A stretch of 64,000 nucleotides of DNA from Ryuthela nishihirai (lineage: Eukaryota; Arthropoda; Arachnida; Araneae; Heptathelidae). The DNA lies in NCBI GenBank assembly GCA_038380435.1, contig JAWZYU010000028.1:22800201-22864200 (forward strand), given 5' to 3'. A program made the position numbers and the translations under genes. Shown here in pieces: positions 34,374-45,085 of the stretch (position 1 is its first letter; each line of letters starts with the position of its first letter). The notes under the pieces are model-generated. The model did no database searches. It was not told the DNA's origin and saw only the letters and a list, made by a program, of their open reading frames with translations.

Positions 34374-35649
34374 TATTTTAAGAAAACTGTTTCGAAGTAA
34401 GCTAAACTATTATGAAAGCTATTTTGTTTTATATTAGATTAGGAATAAAAATATTGCAGTTTCTTTATTTTTAATACTATAGATAAATTTTGGAGCGTTA
34501 TTGATTGGATATTGTATAGTCTATAATGATTAAATAGTTTAGATTGGAAAAGTATCAGTTGAAGATATGAAGATTTTCCAAGATTCAGAGAAAATGTGAC
34601 GTGAGCAGCAGACTTCATTTTTTATAACAGTTGATGGTGGAGACCTTCGATCCGTGCAAATGAGACATGGAAAACTGTCGAGGTAAGTAAACTTTTTTTA
34701 ATGAAAAGTGATGAGTGTTGAGATAGTGGCAATATTATTAAATGGCTGGCCAACGATATGGACATTGTGGATTGCGATGGCGCAATGCTCGATTTTCAAA
34801 TACAGAGTAGGAAATGCTTGCTTCTTTGTAACTTTTTTATGCAATAAAATTGTAAATTATAAATATAAATATATTCTTAAAGGTTCTAATAACGATTAAG
34901 CACGAGGGCTTTCTGCAAAAGTTGGAGGAAAATGGCTACTTATGACAAAGTTTTTGATCGCGTTCTTTAGTGTAGTCTTCAAGAACTCTCATCAGGGGTA
35001 GTTGCGGAAATTAATGTTTTGTTTAATCGTTGAATTTGGCCGTAGTCATGAAATCTTGCATATTTTTTTATTAAAATGAATTATGGTTGGTACAGAGCAT
35101 CACCGAATTCGTCTATCCGTACTCGCCAAGAAATAGGGACAAAATGCTATATACGTCGAAACATTGTCCACACTTACGTGGTTGCGACCAAATTAAAAAA
35201 TATTGCGCACTCCACATCAGAATATAAAGTAAATTTGCATTAAATAAGAAGTATGCGTTGTGCTTCTTCTCCCCTTTGGTCAACTGTAGCTTGATAACCA
35301 AAGTGGAGAAGCCGCATTACTAATCTCTTTACTTGGTGCCAGCATCCTCACTAACGTTGGTCGACTAGATCCGATATCGTTTTCTTAAGCTAAAGAGAAA
35401 AAGAATAAACATTTCGAAGACAATGTATTTTTAAAGAATATTTTTTTATCTCTTATATTCTCTCTCGAAAACTGAACCACCAGAATTATTATTACTAATG
35501 TTTCCACGTGAAAGCATTATAGGTAAAAAAAAAGAGTGCTTTGTCTTTATCCCATTCCTGATATAGTAAAGGGGGGAAAATTCGAACATAGAGAAAAAAG
35601 GAAAGTTAATCCCTGATATCTTAAATAGTTATTGCCTAAAAGTAATGGG
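34374..35649. other. Unannotated AT-rich DNA
   Basis: Nothing recognisable in either strand. Confidence 0.45.
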
Positions 35650-37462
35650 CTTTGTTAACAGATGATAGTTTTTTTAGGTTCTACAGTATATAGAGACAAA
35701 GCTGAGGAAGCAGTTAGGCAGCGCAACAGCAGAGAGCTGTACCAGATAGTTAATGTTTTATGTGGTAGAAAACGGACAGGCATACAAGGATTGAAGAATA
35801 AACAAGATAAGGTTATAGAAGGGGAGATTCTGTCATGGCTAGGTGGGCAGAGCATATCAGTGATGTTCTAAACAATGTGACTACTCTCATTGTTTGCAAT
35901 GATGATAGATACATTGGTGGTTTTAATGTTGGTCCTATAACACAATCTGAAGTTATTTTGGCTATTTCTAAACTTAAACTTCATAAATCCCCAGGGGTAG
36001 ATGAAATTACTACGGAAATGCTCAGAGATGGGAATGTTTCGGTTACCACTTGGATGACTGAAATTTTGAATATCTTTTATGATAAAGGCATGGTTCCTAA
36101 GGATTTTATCAGATCTATTATTATTCCTATTTTCTAAAAAAGATGATCGCAGTTCTTGTGATAATTATAGGGGTATCAGCATACTTTCTGTCCCAGGTAA
36201 AGTTCTTTGCATGATTGTGCTTAATAGAATTAAGACTCTGGTTGACGGGCAATTGCGTGATGAACAATGCGGATTCAGAAGTGGTAGGGGATGTGTACAT
36301 CAGATATTTTCACTCGGGCAGTTTCTTGAGAAATGTTTAGTTTCAGAAACCTTTGGTTTCTAGCTTTGTAGATTTCAAAAATCCTTTTGACTGTTGATAA
36401 CCATAATTTGTAGTTGATTGTAAGATCATATGGCATATCAGACAAATTAGTTAACATAATGTAGACTCTATAATAAAATTGAGTCGTGTGTGAGAGTTGG
36501 TAAGGCGTCAACATAATGTAGACTCTATAATAACATTGAGTCGTGTGTGAGAGTTGGTAAAGCAATTGGTTTAGCATTGCTTCTGGTGTTCGACAAGAGT
36601 GCATTTTGTCTCCTTTTTTCTCTTTAGTTTGGTTATATGCGAAATTCACTGCAAGGGAAAGATTTTGACTTTAAATGGTCTGGAGATTTGAAAATTTCTG
36701 ATTTAGACTTGGCTGGTGATTTAGCTCTTTTGGAAAATGAAGTTGATGAGATGAACTCTTTCATTCGAGCTGTATGTGAGACTGGTAGTAGTGTAGGTTT
36801 GGTTATAAACAGAAAACTAAAGTGATGAAAATGGGTCAGGCAGATGTTTCTTCAGTCGCTTTTAATGGTTGTGCCCTAGAGCAAGTGTCACAGTTTAATT
36901 ATTTTGGGAGCTATGTAACAGATACTGGTGATGTGCAGCATGAGATTAACAGACGAATAGGGATTGCTGCCCAGTCTTTTAAGGATCTATGGACAGCGTG
37001 GCCTAAAAGACTAAAATTAAACTGTATAATAATTTGGTTCTCTCTAGGGTTAGTTATGGTAGTGAAACTTGGACGCTTTTTAAACAAGATAACAGGAAAC
37101 TTGATGCTATTAATTCTAGATACTTACGCAGTATCTTTGGCATTAGGTGGTTCAACTTTGTAAGTAATGATGAGGTTAGGTAAAGGAGTCAGCAACCTCC
37201 TTTAAGCAGCATATTGTGCAGAGAAAGACTCCTTTGAGTTGGCTATGTTGCCCGTAGTCATAATTATAAATTAGCGAATAAGGCTATGAACAGTGTGCCT
37301 ATAGACCAGAAATAGGAGGAGACCCAGGATGTGGTGGTCAGACAGTGTCAAAGAGGACCTTGTTAGAATTGGTGTGCAGTGGCCAGAGACAGATTTGCGT
37401 GGAGAACTAAATTGCACAGTCTGGTTGGACCTCCGTAGCCCGTGTCTGCTTGAGGATGATGA
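35650..37462 (+). pseudogene. LINE-R, 5'-truncated, plus strand
   Basis: Reverse transcriptase in several frames. RWAEHISDVLN lies near 35840 and LKLHKSPGVDEITTEMLRDG near 35970-36030. CDNYRGISILSVPGKVL is near 36155-36205 and LRDEQCGFRSGRGCVHQIF near 36255-36310. SDLDLAGDLALLENEVDEMN is near 36700-36760, where the FADD-type catalytic box has become LAGD. The post-RT part DTYAVSLALGGSTL/RRIFGIRWFNF follows near 37110-37160. The 3' end has GAGGATGATGATG near 37453. Loss of the catalytic aspartate and frameshifts make it inactive. It shares the minus-strand copy's order at 5661-9600. Confidence 0.85.
36453..36563. repeat. 57-bp tandem duplication inside LINE-R
   Basis: AACATAATGTAGACTCTATA begins two copies at 36453 and 36510 with two or three differences. 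It lies just upstream of the catalytic RT motif and breaks the frame. Confidence 0.85.
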
Positions 37463-37693
37463 TGTGTAGTGGTATAATAACCACGTTAAATTTCACCCTA
37501 TTTTGTCCAGGGGTGTGACACTTCTATATTTCCAATTTAGTTCCCTCATGCATTTATTTGATAGGCAAAATATACCTGTGAACCATAACCAAAGTGTGAG
37601 ATGATGTGAACAGTGCATTAAGGAATGAATTTGAAGCTACTCTAAAAGAGACGAGAGAAAGTAAACAAGATTGGAACAGTAAATTTCAAAGTT
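37463..37693. other. Unannotated DNA with a short open frame
   Basis: The frame opening at 37606 (NEFEATLKETRESKQDWNSK) looks protein-like for about 30 codons, then runs into repeat C. Not recognised. Confidence 0.3.
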
Positions 37694-38903
37694 TAGTCGA
37701 CCTAACGAATTATATCTCAAAGCCTTGTGACCTCTCCATTGTGAAAAAAACTTCTCCGTTGCAGAATCGTAAATGCGACCTTCTTATGATCATTGAACCT
37801 GAAGTAGCTGCACAGTGGAAGTCTGTTTTAACGTAAATAAATTAAAAAATATGAAACGTACCCATTTTTTCATTTGCGGCCTAAAAAGTAAAAAATAGAA
37901 TAAAGCAAATCGGTGCAATCAGCACTGAATTCGTATTCACTTCAAAGGATGAAAGCGCGCCTGCAATCTTGTTGAATAGAATATACCTATGAGCATAATC
38001 TACTCAACAAGATTGCCAACGAATTCAGTGAGTTATTGCGCCATCGATATTTTTAGGATTATTTTCGACTTTTTAGGGCGCAATATAGGAAAAATAGTAT
38101 TTTTATATTTTTTAAATTTATTTATATTTTTTTCCTTGACAATAAAAATACCCAACTTCAGAAACTTTCGTTCGATAGATAACTCGTAAACATCAACCAC
38201 ATATTTACTCTCTTTTGAAATCGTGTTTGAGGTAACCCATGACAATGGAGACGTCACATGCTTTGATTTGAGATGTAATTAATTAGGTCGATCTCCTTGA
38301 ATTTCCGTCCACTTTTACGGCAGGGAATAATGGTGGAATGCCTAATTCGAAGTAGTCTACGAAGGTAACTTCAATATCGAAGCTTTCCTTGACTGAGGAT
38401 TAGGTGAAAAACGATAAAAAATATCCATACCTTTTCGTTTTAGCACCATAGGTTGTGCAGTATGCTACAGTATAGCCACGGGTCAATGTTTCATTACCAA
38501 CGACACTCCCCGAATGACAAGCTTCCATTTGACTCATAACTTGTTATTTTCAGATATAGTGTAATAATCGTTTTCATATTTTCACTTCTAGGAGAGGAAG
38601 AAAGCATGGGGGAGGGGAATCGATTTTTTATGGCTTGTGACACTCCTCACGTCACAAGGTTTTATTTGATGCATAGCTTCTTACTTTCGACACTCGCATT
38701 TTGAAGATACAAAGGAACAATTATATTTCCTTTTCATATTTCCCCTTTTTTAGGAGGAAAGAATGCATGGGATGTCAATTTTTTATATCGTATGACACTC
38801 AACGCTCATAAGCTTTGATTTGACACATAAATCATGAACAACTTTTGTGGAACAAACTGACAAGACGACAAATGAGCTGAAAGCAATAGGAAGATAGGTA
38901 GTG
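37694..38903. repeat. Repeat C copy 3: palindromic, both arms
   Basis: The left arm (37694-37985) reads GTCGACCTAACGAATTATAT through CCTAAAAAGTAAAAAATAG to TTGTTGAATAGA. The right arm (about 38000-38903) reads the family backwards: CAACAAGATTGCC, GAATTCAGTG, TTTTTAGGGCGC, CCCATGACAATGGAGACGTC. It ends at the complement of the family start (AGGAAGATAGGTAG). The two arms could pair over a few hundred bases, although they have diverged. This is the clearest copy showing the family is a foldback element. Confidence 0.7.
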
Positions 38904-38917
38904 AAAAGAAAAATGTT

Positions 38918-39414
38918 TGTTCAGAACGCAAGCAAGAACATGCATTTGAAATCGCCCAAGCAGGATCATATCCAAGATTTTTTTTTTGGGAGATGCAAAA
39001 CCCAGTGGACGTCTCAAACGGGGGTGGCGGATAACAGTAGTTTTCGTATTTTTCCGTTTTTAGGGAGGAAGAAAACGTGTGGGGAGAGGTCAATGTTTCA
39101 TTGCCAACGACACACTCCGGATAACAAGATTTCATTTTACTCATAACTTGTTATTTTCAGCCGTCGTATTCCGAAGATATAGTGGAATAATCGTTTTCAT
39201 ATTTCCACTTCTTCTGGGAGAGGAAGAAAGCATGAGGTAGTAAAAAAAATTTTTTTTTGTTCAGAACGTAAGCCAGAACATGCATTTGAAATCGCCCAAG
39301 CAGGCACATATCCAGGATTGTTTTGGGGAGATGCAGAACCCAGTGGAGGTCTCAAACGGGGGAGGCGGTAGGGGCTGTTTTTCCCCAAAAAGTAATGTAA
39401 GAAATCAGAGGAGT
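38918..39414. repeat. Two copies of a TTGTTCAGAACG...CAAACGGGGG segment
   Basis: A stretch of about 110 bp (GAACATGCATTTGAAATCGC, then AGATGCARAACCCAGTGGA) occurs at about 38918 and again at about 39258, separated by a reversed repeat C sub-unit. In one frame it would read HLKSPKQ(A/D)HIQD(C/F)F. I regard this as a shared non-coding module. Confidence 0.6.
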
Positions 39415-39426
39415 CTGGGAAAACCA

Positions 39427-39815
39427 GGGGCGGGGGTGGCTCAGTCGGTAGCGCGCCAGGCTCGTAATCTGTAGTTCCAAGGTTCGAGTCCCAGCTGGGT
39501 CAGGGTTGAGATTTATCTCCGCAAAAATTTCCCGCCCTGCCCACGGTCAGTAGGGGACACCGATGGGCTTGGAAAGGCCGCCGTCCGTCGGATGGGACGT
39601 TAAGCCGTGGCCCCGTGTGCGGGAGAGCCATACCCTGTGCTTGTTAAAGAACACGCTGGATGGCCTTGACGGGAGGCTACCATCTGTCTCCCAACAGCTG
39701 TTCCAGTAGGTCCCCTCCCCCAACCTTCTCTGAGCCTTCGGGGTCCTTGTGACCTGGCCATTTAGCCCATGGTGTGCAAAAAAGTGCCGCTCAGAGGTAA
39801 AACAACCCAACCCAA
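39427..39815 (+). mobile_element. SINE-A, full length, best-preserved copy
   Basis: 389-bp copy with intact A box (TGGCTCAGTCGGTAG), B box (GGTTCGAGTCCCAGC), body and CAACCCAACCCAA tail. Flanked by the 12-bp duplication CTGGGAAAACCA (39415-39426 and 39816-39827). It serves as reference for the family; low divergence suggests it is among the youngest insertions here. Confidence 0.95.
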
Positions 39816-39845
39816 CTGGGAAAACCATTGCGAGTTCCGTTTTAC

Positions 39846-40680
39846 CTATCTTCCTTATTGATTTTTCTCTCATTATTTGTTGGTTTGTGTATGTGTCAAA
39901 ACAGTGTTTCCCATCATATTCGACCGTGAAGGACAAACAATGATTTTTGTGTCAAATGAAGCTTCAGAAGTAGGGAGTGTAAAGAAATAAGGCTGTAAAA
40001 AATTGACCCTCCCATGATTTCTTCCCCACTAAAAAAGAGGAAATACGAAAACGATAGTTCCGCTTTGTCTTTTGAACGAGAGGGCCGAAAGTAACAAGCT
40101 ATGCATCAAATGAAAGCCTGTGACATTGGAAAGTTACAGGTTTAAAAAATTTTCCCCCCTAAAAGGGAAAATATGAAAGCAATTGTTCCATGCGATGGCC
40201 TACAATTACGAGTTAAATGTCAAATGAAGGCTCATATGAGGACAGTCGTAGACTGTTTCCAATTTAGCACCCCATTCTTTCCTCCTAAAACGGGGCGGAT
40301 TTTCGGGGGTGTACCTTATCGAGTTATATTTGAAGTTAAAGCTTGTGACATCTCCAATGTCATGGGCTACCTTAAACACGACTCGAAGAACAGGGGGAGG
40401 AAAAATGTGGTAGGTGTTTATAAGTCGTATATGAAAGTTTTTGCGGGTTTTCCTAAAAATGCATTCCTATTTGCACCCTAAAAAGTAGAGAATAAACCTA
40501 AAATTATCGATGGTATCAGTCACTGAATTCGTATTCACTTCAAAGGAAGATAGAGCTTCAGTAATCATGCTTAGTAGGTAAATCGATGCCCTATCTTCCT
40601 TTAAAGTTAATACGAATTCAGCGACTGAATCCATCATTCATATGTTTTATGATCTTAGTGCCCTTATAGAAAGATACGTA
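39846..40680. repeat. Repeat C copy 4 with palindromic tip
   Basis: Begins ACCTATCTTCCTTATTG and has the usual CATGATTTCTTCCCC and CTTGTGACATCTCCAATGTC blocks. It ends in an inverted repeat: GAATTCGTATTCACTTCAAA at about 40527 opposes TTAAAGTTAATACGAATTCA at about 40602. Confidence 0.75.
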
Positions 40681-40873
40681 TTTTTTAAAAATTTGTGAAT
40701 TTATTTGAGAATCAGTTGCTCCCCCCCCCCCCAAACACCAAAATTTGGTTTTTTGCGGCTCCACTGAAATTATTTGCAATCGATAGAAAAATATCACGCC
40801 ATATGTAATAGCATGGTGAAGACTTCATGTTGGTGTTGGAATGTCTATGTTTGGATGTGTATTCGTAGCAATA
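40681..40873. other. Unannotated DNA with C-run
   Basis: A poly-C run near 40721-40732; otherwise nothing recognisable. Confidence 0.4.
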
Positions 40874-41972
40874 TACACCGAAAAGCCAAAACATTATGAC
40901 CAGCTTGTCTTTATGCAAATCGAAGCAACTGCAGGTAAATAACGGCGCGTGGGAAGGTCATGAAATGGTGTAAATAAACCTGATACTGAGCTCTGTTAAT
41001 CAGTGTTATTCTTGTTCTTCAGATGGGAAAGACTAACAGACCTAAGTGAGTTTGACAAAGGCCAAATTGTAATCGCCAGATGATTGGGTCAGAGCTTTTC
41101 CGAGACTGCAAGGCTTGAGTGGTGCTCATGGTCAGCTGTGGTTAGTACCTTCCAAAAGTGGTCCAAGGAGTGAAAAACCACAAACCGACGGTAAGATGTG
41201 GGCCGACAACGGCTCATCGATGCTAGAGGTGAGTGAATACTATCCTGTATGATACGAGCCAACAGAAGGGATACTGTAGCGCAGTTCGCCCCTAATTTGA
41301 CTGCTGGTGACGGGAGTAATATGTTACAACATATAGTATATCGAACCCTGCTGAAAAAGGGTGCATAGCTGCAGGCCACTGAGTGCCTATTCTAACCCCG
41401 GTAGAAACCTCGCCTACAATAGGCACACGAGCATCAAAACTGACTTTGAATTATTGGAAGAAGGTCTGATCTGATGAATCTCGCTTCCTGTTGTACCATG
41501 TGGACGGCCAGGATGCTTTGGGCAATGTTCTGCTGAGAAACCCTGGGTCCAGTCATTCATGTTCAGGAAACTATGACGTCTGTCACCTACCTAAATATCA
41601 TTGCAGACCAGATACATCCTTTCATGGCAACGGTATATCCCTCTAACAGTGCCTTCTTTCAGCAGGATAATGCACTGTGCCACACTGCCCAGATTGTTCG
41701 AGAATGGTTTGCGAACATCAGAAAGACCCAGGTATTGCCCTGGCCTTCAAATTCCCCAGACATCAATCGAGCATATCCGATCTGTGGCTGCTCAACCCGT
41801 AATTTACAAGAGTTAAAGGATCTGCTGGTAACATATTGGTACCAGATACCACAAGAGACCTTTAGAAACCTGGTAGCATCCATGCCTCGCCGAATAAGAG
41901 CTGTTTTGGCAGCATGTGGAGGACCAACATCATATTAGGCAGGTAGTCATAATGTTTTGGCTCTTTGGTGTA
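40874..41972 (+). mobile_element. Tc1-a copy, both TIRs present
   Basis: Inverted ends CACCGAAAAGCCAAAACATT (left) and complement of AATGTTTTGGCTCTTTGGTG (right) flank a 1.1-kb element at TA. Transposase on the plus strand: HTH block SEFDKGQIVIAR near 41045-41085. Catalytic part DVLRNPGSSHSC/TSVTYLNIIADQIHPFMATV from 41573. Then AFFQQDNALCHTAQIVREWF with the second catalytic D, and LPWPSNSPDINRAYPICG with the third. The end reads NLVASMPRRIRAVL. It is frameshifted in the N-terminal half and the SDES motif at about 41470 is damaged, so it is not active. Confidence 0.92.
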
Positions 41973-42389
41973 TATAGAAGAAACTTGTTTTCTAATCAGA
42001 AAATGGGTGCAGATTAAAAATGAGGATAGGTCATATTTGATTTTCTGTCCTGGCAAGCTGCAATTACTCTTTAGGGTCTTTTCTATTTAATTTCAGTTAA
42101 CAAGGTGTTTTTCCCAAACCTTTAAACCGGACCTGTGAATAGTTTTATCATTTTTCAATTTCAAGCTTTCCAAAATATAAAGGACTGTTGTAGCCGCTTC
42201 CCCCCTAAATACGCTCTTGCGCCCAAACCAGAGTTCGTTATGAACTGGGTTTCTGCATATAACTGATTCTCCATTGAGGAATCAGGGTGAAAGTTGACTC
42301 GGTGATAGGCTCATAACTTGACGTTCCTAGTTTTGAGTTCCCATAGTGCCATTGTTGACATTTTCTCTAATTCCTACTAATTCATTTTT
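41973..42389. other. Unannotated DNA
   Basis: Nothing recognisable. Confidence 0.4.
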
Positions 42390-42623
42390 AAGAAAGGGAA
42401 TACTGATAAGCTTTGATAGACCAACGGTCATCGAATGGGACGTTAAGCCATACCTTGTTCACATTAAACGCTCGTTGCACTAACAGGAAGCTGCTATCTG
42501 TTTCTTGGCATTTGTCCTGTGGGTCTCTCTATTCCCGATCGAGCTTTGAGCCCTTGTGGCCTGACAGTTTAGTCCATCGTGTGCAAAAACATTCTGTTAG
42601 GACGTGAAACAGCCAAACCTGAT
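42390..42623 (+). mobile_element. SINE-A, very old 5'-truncated copy
   Basis: Only short blocks still match: GAATGGGACGTTAAGCCATA, GCTGCTATCTGT, GACAGTTTAGTCCATCGTGT. The most diverged member in the window. Confidence 0.7.
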
Positions 42624-42940
42624 AATTTCAAGAAAACTCAAAGATCGTATCATCGTTTCTCGTGATGATCATATGTGACAAAATGAGTACCAGGCCGAAG
42701 ACCCATACCTGAAAATTTGAACTGTTTAAAAAAGAGTGAGAAAAGTTTTTCATAAACCGTCTGAAGCTAGAGCCCTTAGGGTTATAATGACTGCTTATGG
42801 AGACTGTGGACGTCTCCGTAAGCTAACGGAAAAGAGAAAGGAGAAAAAAACAAAACGAGAAACAGAAAGACGTAAACGGACAAAAAGAGTAGGGGGGGAA
42901 GAAGAAAAAAAGACGGGAAACAAAATATCACCACAACATT
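42624..42940. other. Purine-rich low-complexity DNA
   Basis: A/G-rich sequence at 42820-42930 yields a lysine/arginine-rich frame (about 42736-42960) that I do not consider a gene. Confidence 0.5.
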
Positions 42941-43740
42941 CTAGGCAAGAGGACTCTTAGCACACTTGACGAACTCAGTGCCATATTCGTCGAGCCCAAG
43001 TAAAAATATAACGAGCATTTCCGCAACAAATTTCGGCCCATACGAGTAGAACTTGCCATGTATCTCACGGGCAAATTCTGAGAATTGTACCTTGAGATCA
43101 CCATTTGAGTCCACTAATCTTTTTAGAACACTGTTTCTCGTGAATTTCAATGATAGTAATTCTGCTTACCTGTAGCCAGTAGTTTAAAGAACTTTGTAAA
43201 GTGCAAGCTTACAGATTTTTTGCTCCAGTTTATTGTTTTTTGGTTGCCTTTTTCTGCATCAGCAAGCTTGTTAATTTTTGATGGCTTTTCCGGAGATTTA
43301 CAGGATTTAGAAGTACTTTTCTCATTTTTTATAATGAATTATTATGATGCTCTTAATCAATCTCCCACTTGTCGCCGCAAGAACGATAGAACACATCCCC
43401 AACCACTACATTTTCCTTGACATTGTCAATTTTATTTCCTAGTTCAGTTTCTCTGGTATCACAGAAACAATGTTAGCAAAGGTTTTTCGCCTAAATGAAA
43501 TTTGGGACAACAAACTGGCCAGGTAGCCTACATCTGCATAATTTAGTCATTCCCGAATATGAAATAGTTGCTGTAGTCCGAAATACTTAAAAAGTTCGGG
43601 ATTTCGAGCTCCATTTCCATTTTGACAATTCTGTTGCCGAAATGTTGCAAATGTCTTGTTTGGCTGATGATATCGTGCATATTCCCAAATTTCGTTTAAC
43701 TCTTTTTGAATTTCCTCATTCGTGACGTAAAAGGATAATT
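42941..43740 (-). pseudogene. Unrecognised coding-like remnant
   Basis: Minus-strand frames look protein-like in sequence: ELNEIWEYARYHQPNKTFAT near 43660-43720, then a VKMEMELEIPNFL-type block near 43590. At the end lies a 69-codon frame (RLVDSNGDLKVQFSEFAREI, 42941-43150). The pieces need frame changes. I cannot name a family. It may be a transposon gene or a host-gene pseudogene. Confidence 0.3.
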
Positions 43741-44092
43741 TTGAGATAAATACTTTTTTTGAATGTCGTACCTAGGTGGCGAATCTCGATCTTTTCGTTT
43801 CCAATCGTAGGTGATTGCCAAAGTAGAACCTTTTCTGCTGATTTCAGCGAAGTCATGCTGAAGATAAAAACATTTTTTTTTGTATCTCTTGAGCCACTTC
43901 TATCACATTATATAGACTTAGACAATAGTTTGCAGTTGCAGAATAATTTGTTTAATGTGAACTCCAGAGTGAAGAAATCTAAAAGATCTCATAAGATGAG
44001 CACTAGGAGGAAGCATGACTAAAATGTCTCGTAAAGACAATCGAAGATAACTGGCAAGTCTGGTAAAGACTTTAACAATATGAAGACAATAT

Positions 44093-44390
44093 GATGACGA
44101 AAAAAGAGATTCGCACACTAGACGAAATTAGTCGCGCTCTCCGGGATCTCCTAAGCAACAAGCAACGTCTTATCAACTCAAATTCTCTATTCAAAGTTGA
44201 AGAAAACTATTGAGCAGATGACAGGTGCAAGATACTATCACGATGACGAAAAAAGAGATTCGCACACTAGACGAAATTAGTCGCGCTCTCCGGGATCTCC
44301 TAAGCAACAAGCAACGTCTTATCAACTCAAATTCTCTATTCAAAGTTGAAGAAAACTATTGAGCAGATGACAGGTGCAAGATACTATCAC
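44093..44390. repeat. Perfect 149-bp tandem duplication
   Basis: 44093-44241 and 44242-44390 are identical as far as I can read (GATGACGAAAAAAGAGATTC to GCAAGATACTATCAC). The plus strand holds an open, protein-like frame of about 40 codons in each copy (KKEIRTLDEISRALRDLLSN, then KQRLINSNSLFKVEENY, stop). Function unknown. Perfect identity implies a very recent duplication or an assembly artefact. Confidence 0.9.
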
Positions 44391-44489
44391 CTGGCATCGT
44401 ACTGTTGCTGTAAACACTGTCCAAAGTGATGTTTACTCTCGGTTTACTGATTAAATCTGAGCTCTTAACTGCAATATATGTACAGTACT

Positions 44490-44557
44490 CTTTGTGGTAT
44501 ATACATACCACAAAGGGGGTATATATAAATACTATTTATATATACCCCCTTTGTGGT
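44490..44557. repeat. Perfect 51-bp palindrome with overlapping inverted repeat
   Basis: 44507-44531 and 44533-44557 are exact reverse complements (25-bp arms starting ACCACAAAGGGGGTATATAT) around a single C. The left arm also pairs with the preceding CTTTGTGGTAT at 44490-44500, so the segment ACCACAAAG appears as alternating inverted copies. AT-rich centre favours cruciform extrusion. Confidence 0.9.
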
Positions 44558-45085
44558 GTATATATAACTATGTGTGTGTATAAATACTATTTATATATAG
44601 TGTTTAACATATTTTTTCTACAATGGATAAAAATTTGCCAGTAGTTATGTTTTCTTTTTTTACTCATATCTAGAGAAAGTGACACCAAATATTTGGAAAA
44701 ACTGTATATTATCAATATTTCTGTAAAATATACGTATTTAAACTTTATAATATATATACATCTGGCAGAGAAAAAATACGTTGATCTGAACTTCCTTTTA
44801 TGGTTTTCAAGAATGACAATGTAATTTAAAGGAAAATAAAAAGGCATAATAAATATGAACGATTAAGGTATTCATTTTCTTATATTAACAGATAAAGGTA
44901 CTCACCTCCATGTTAGATGAATGTTTTACATTTGATATAACTGCGCAGTGGTGTTTTTGGCATATTTTTAACTTAATTCGAGGATTATTCAAAAAGTAAT
45001 TTTGCAAATGATCTTTAAGAAATTGATTTTATTATAAGGCAAATAATTAATACAAAAATTTAAGCAAAAACTTATTGCCAGCATA
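44558..45085. other. Unannotated AT-rich DNA
   Basis: No gene or repeat seen beyond an echo of TAAATACTATTTATATATA at 44580-44600. Confidence 0.45.

Noticed and set aside
36453..36563. CRISPR-like direct repeats
   Set aside because: Only two adjacent copies without spacers, inside a LINE, in a eukaryotic genome.
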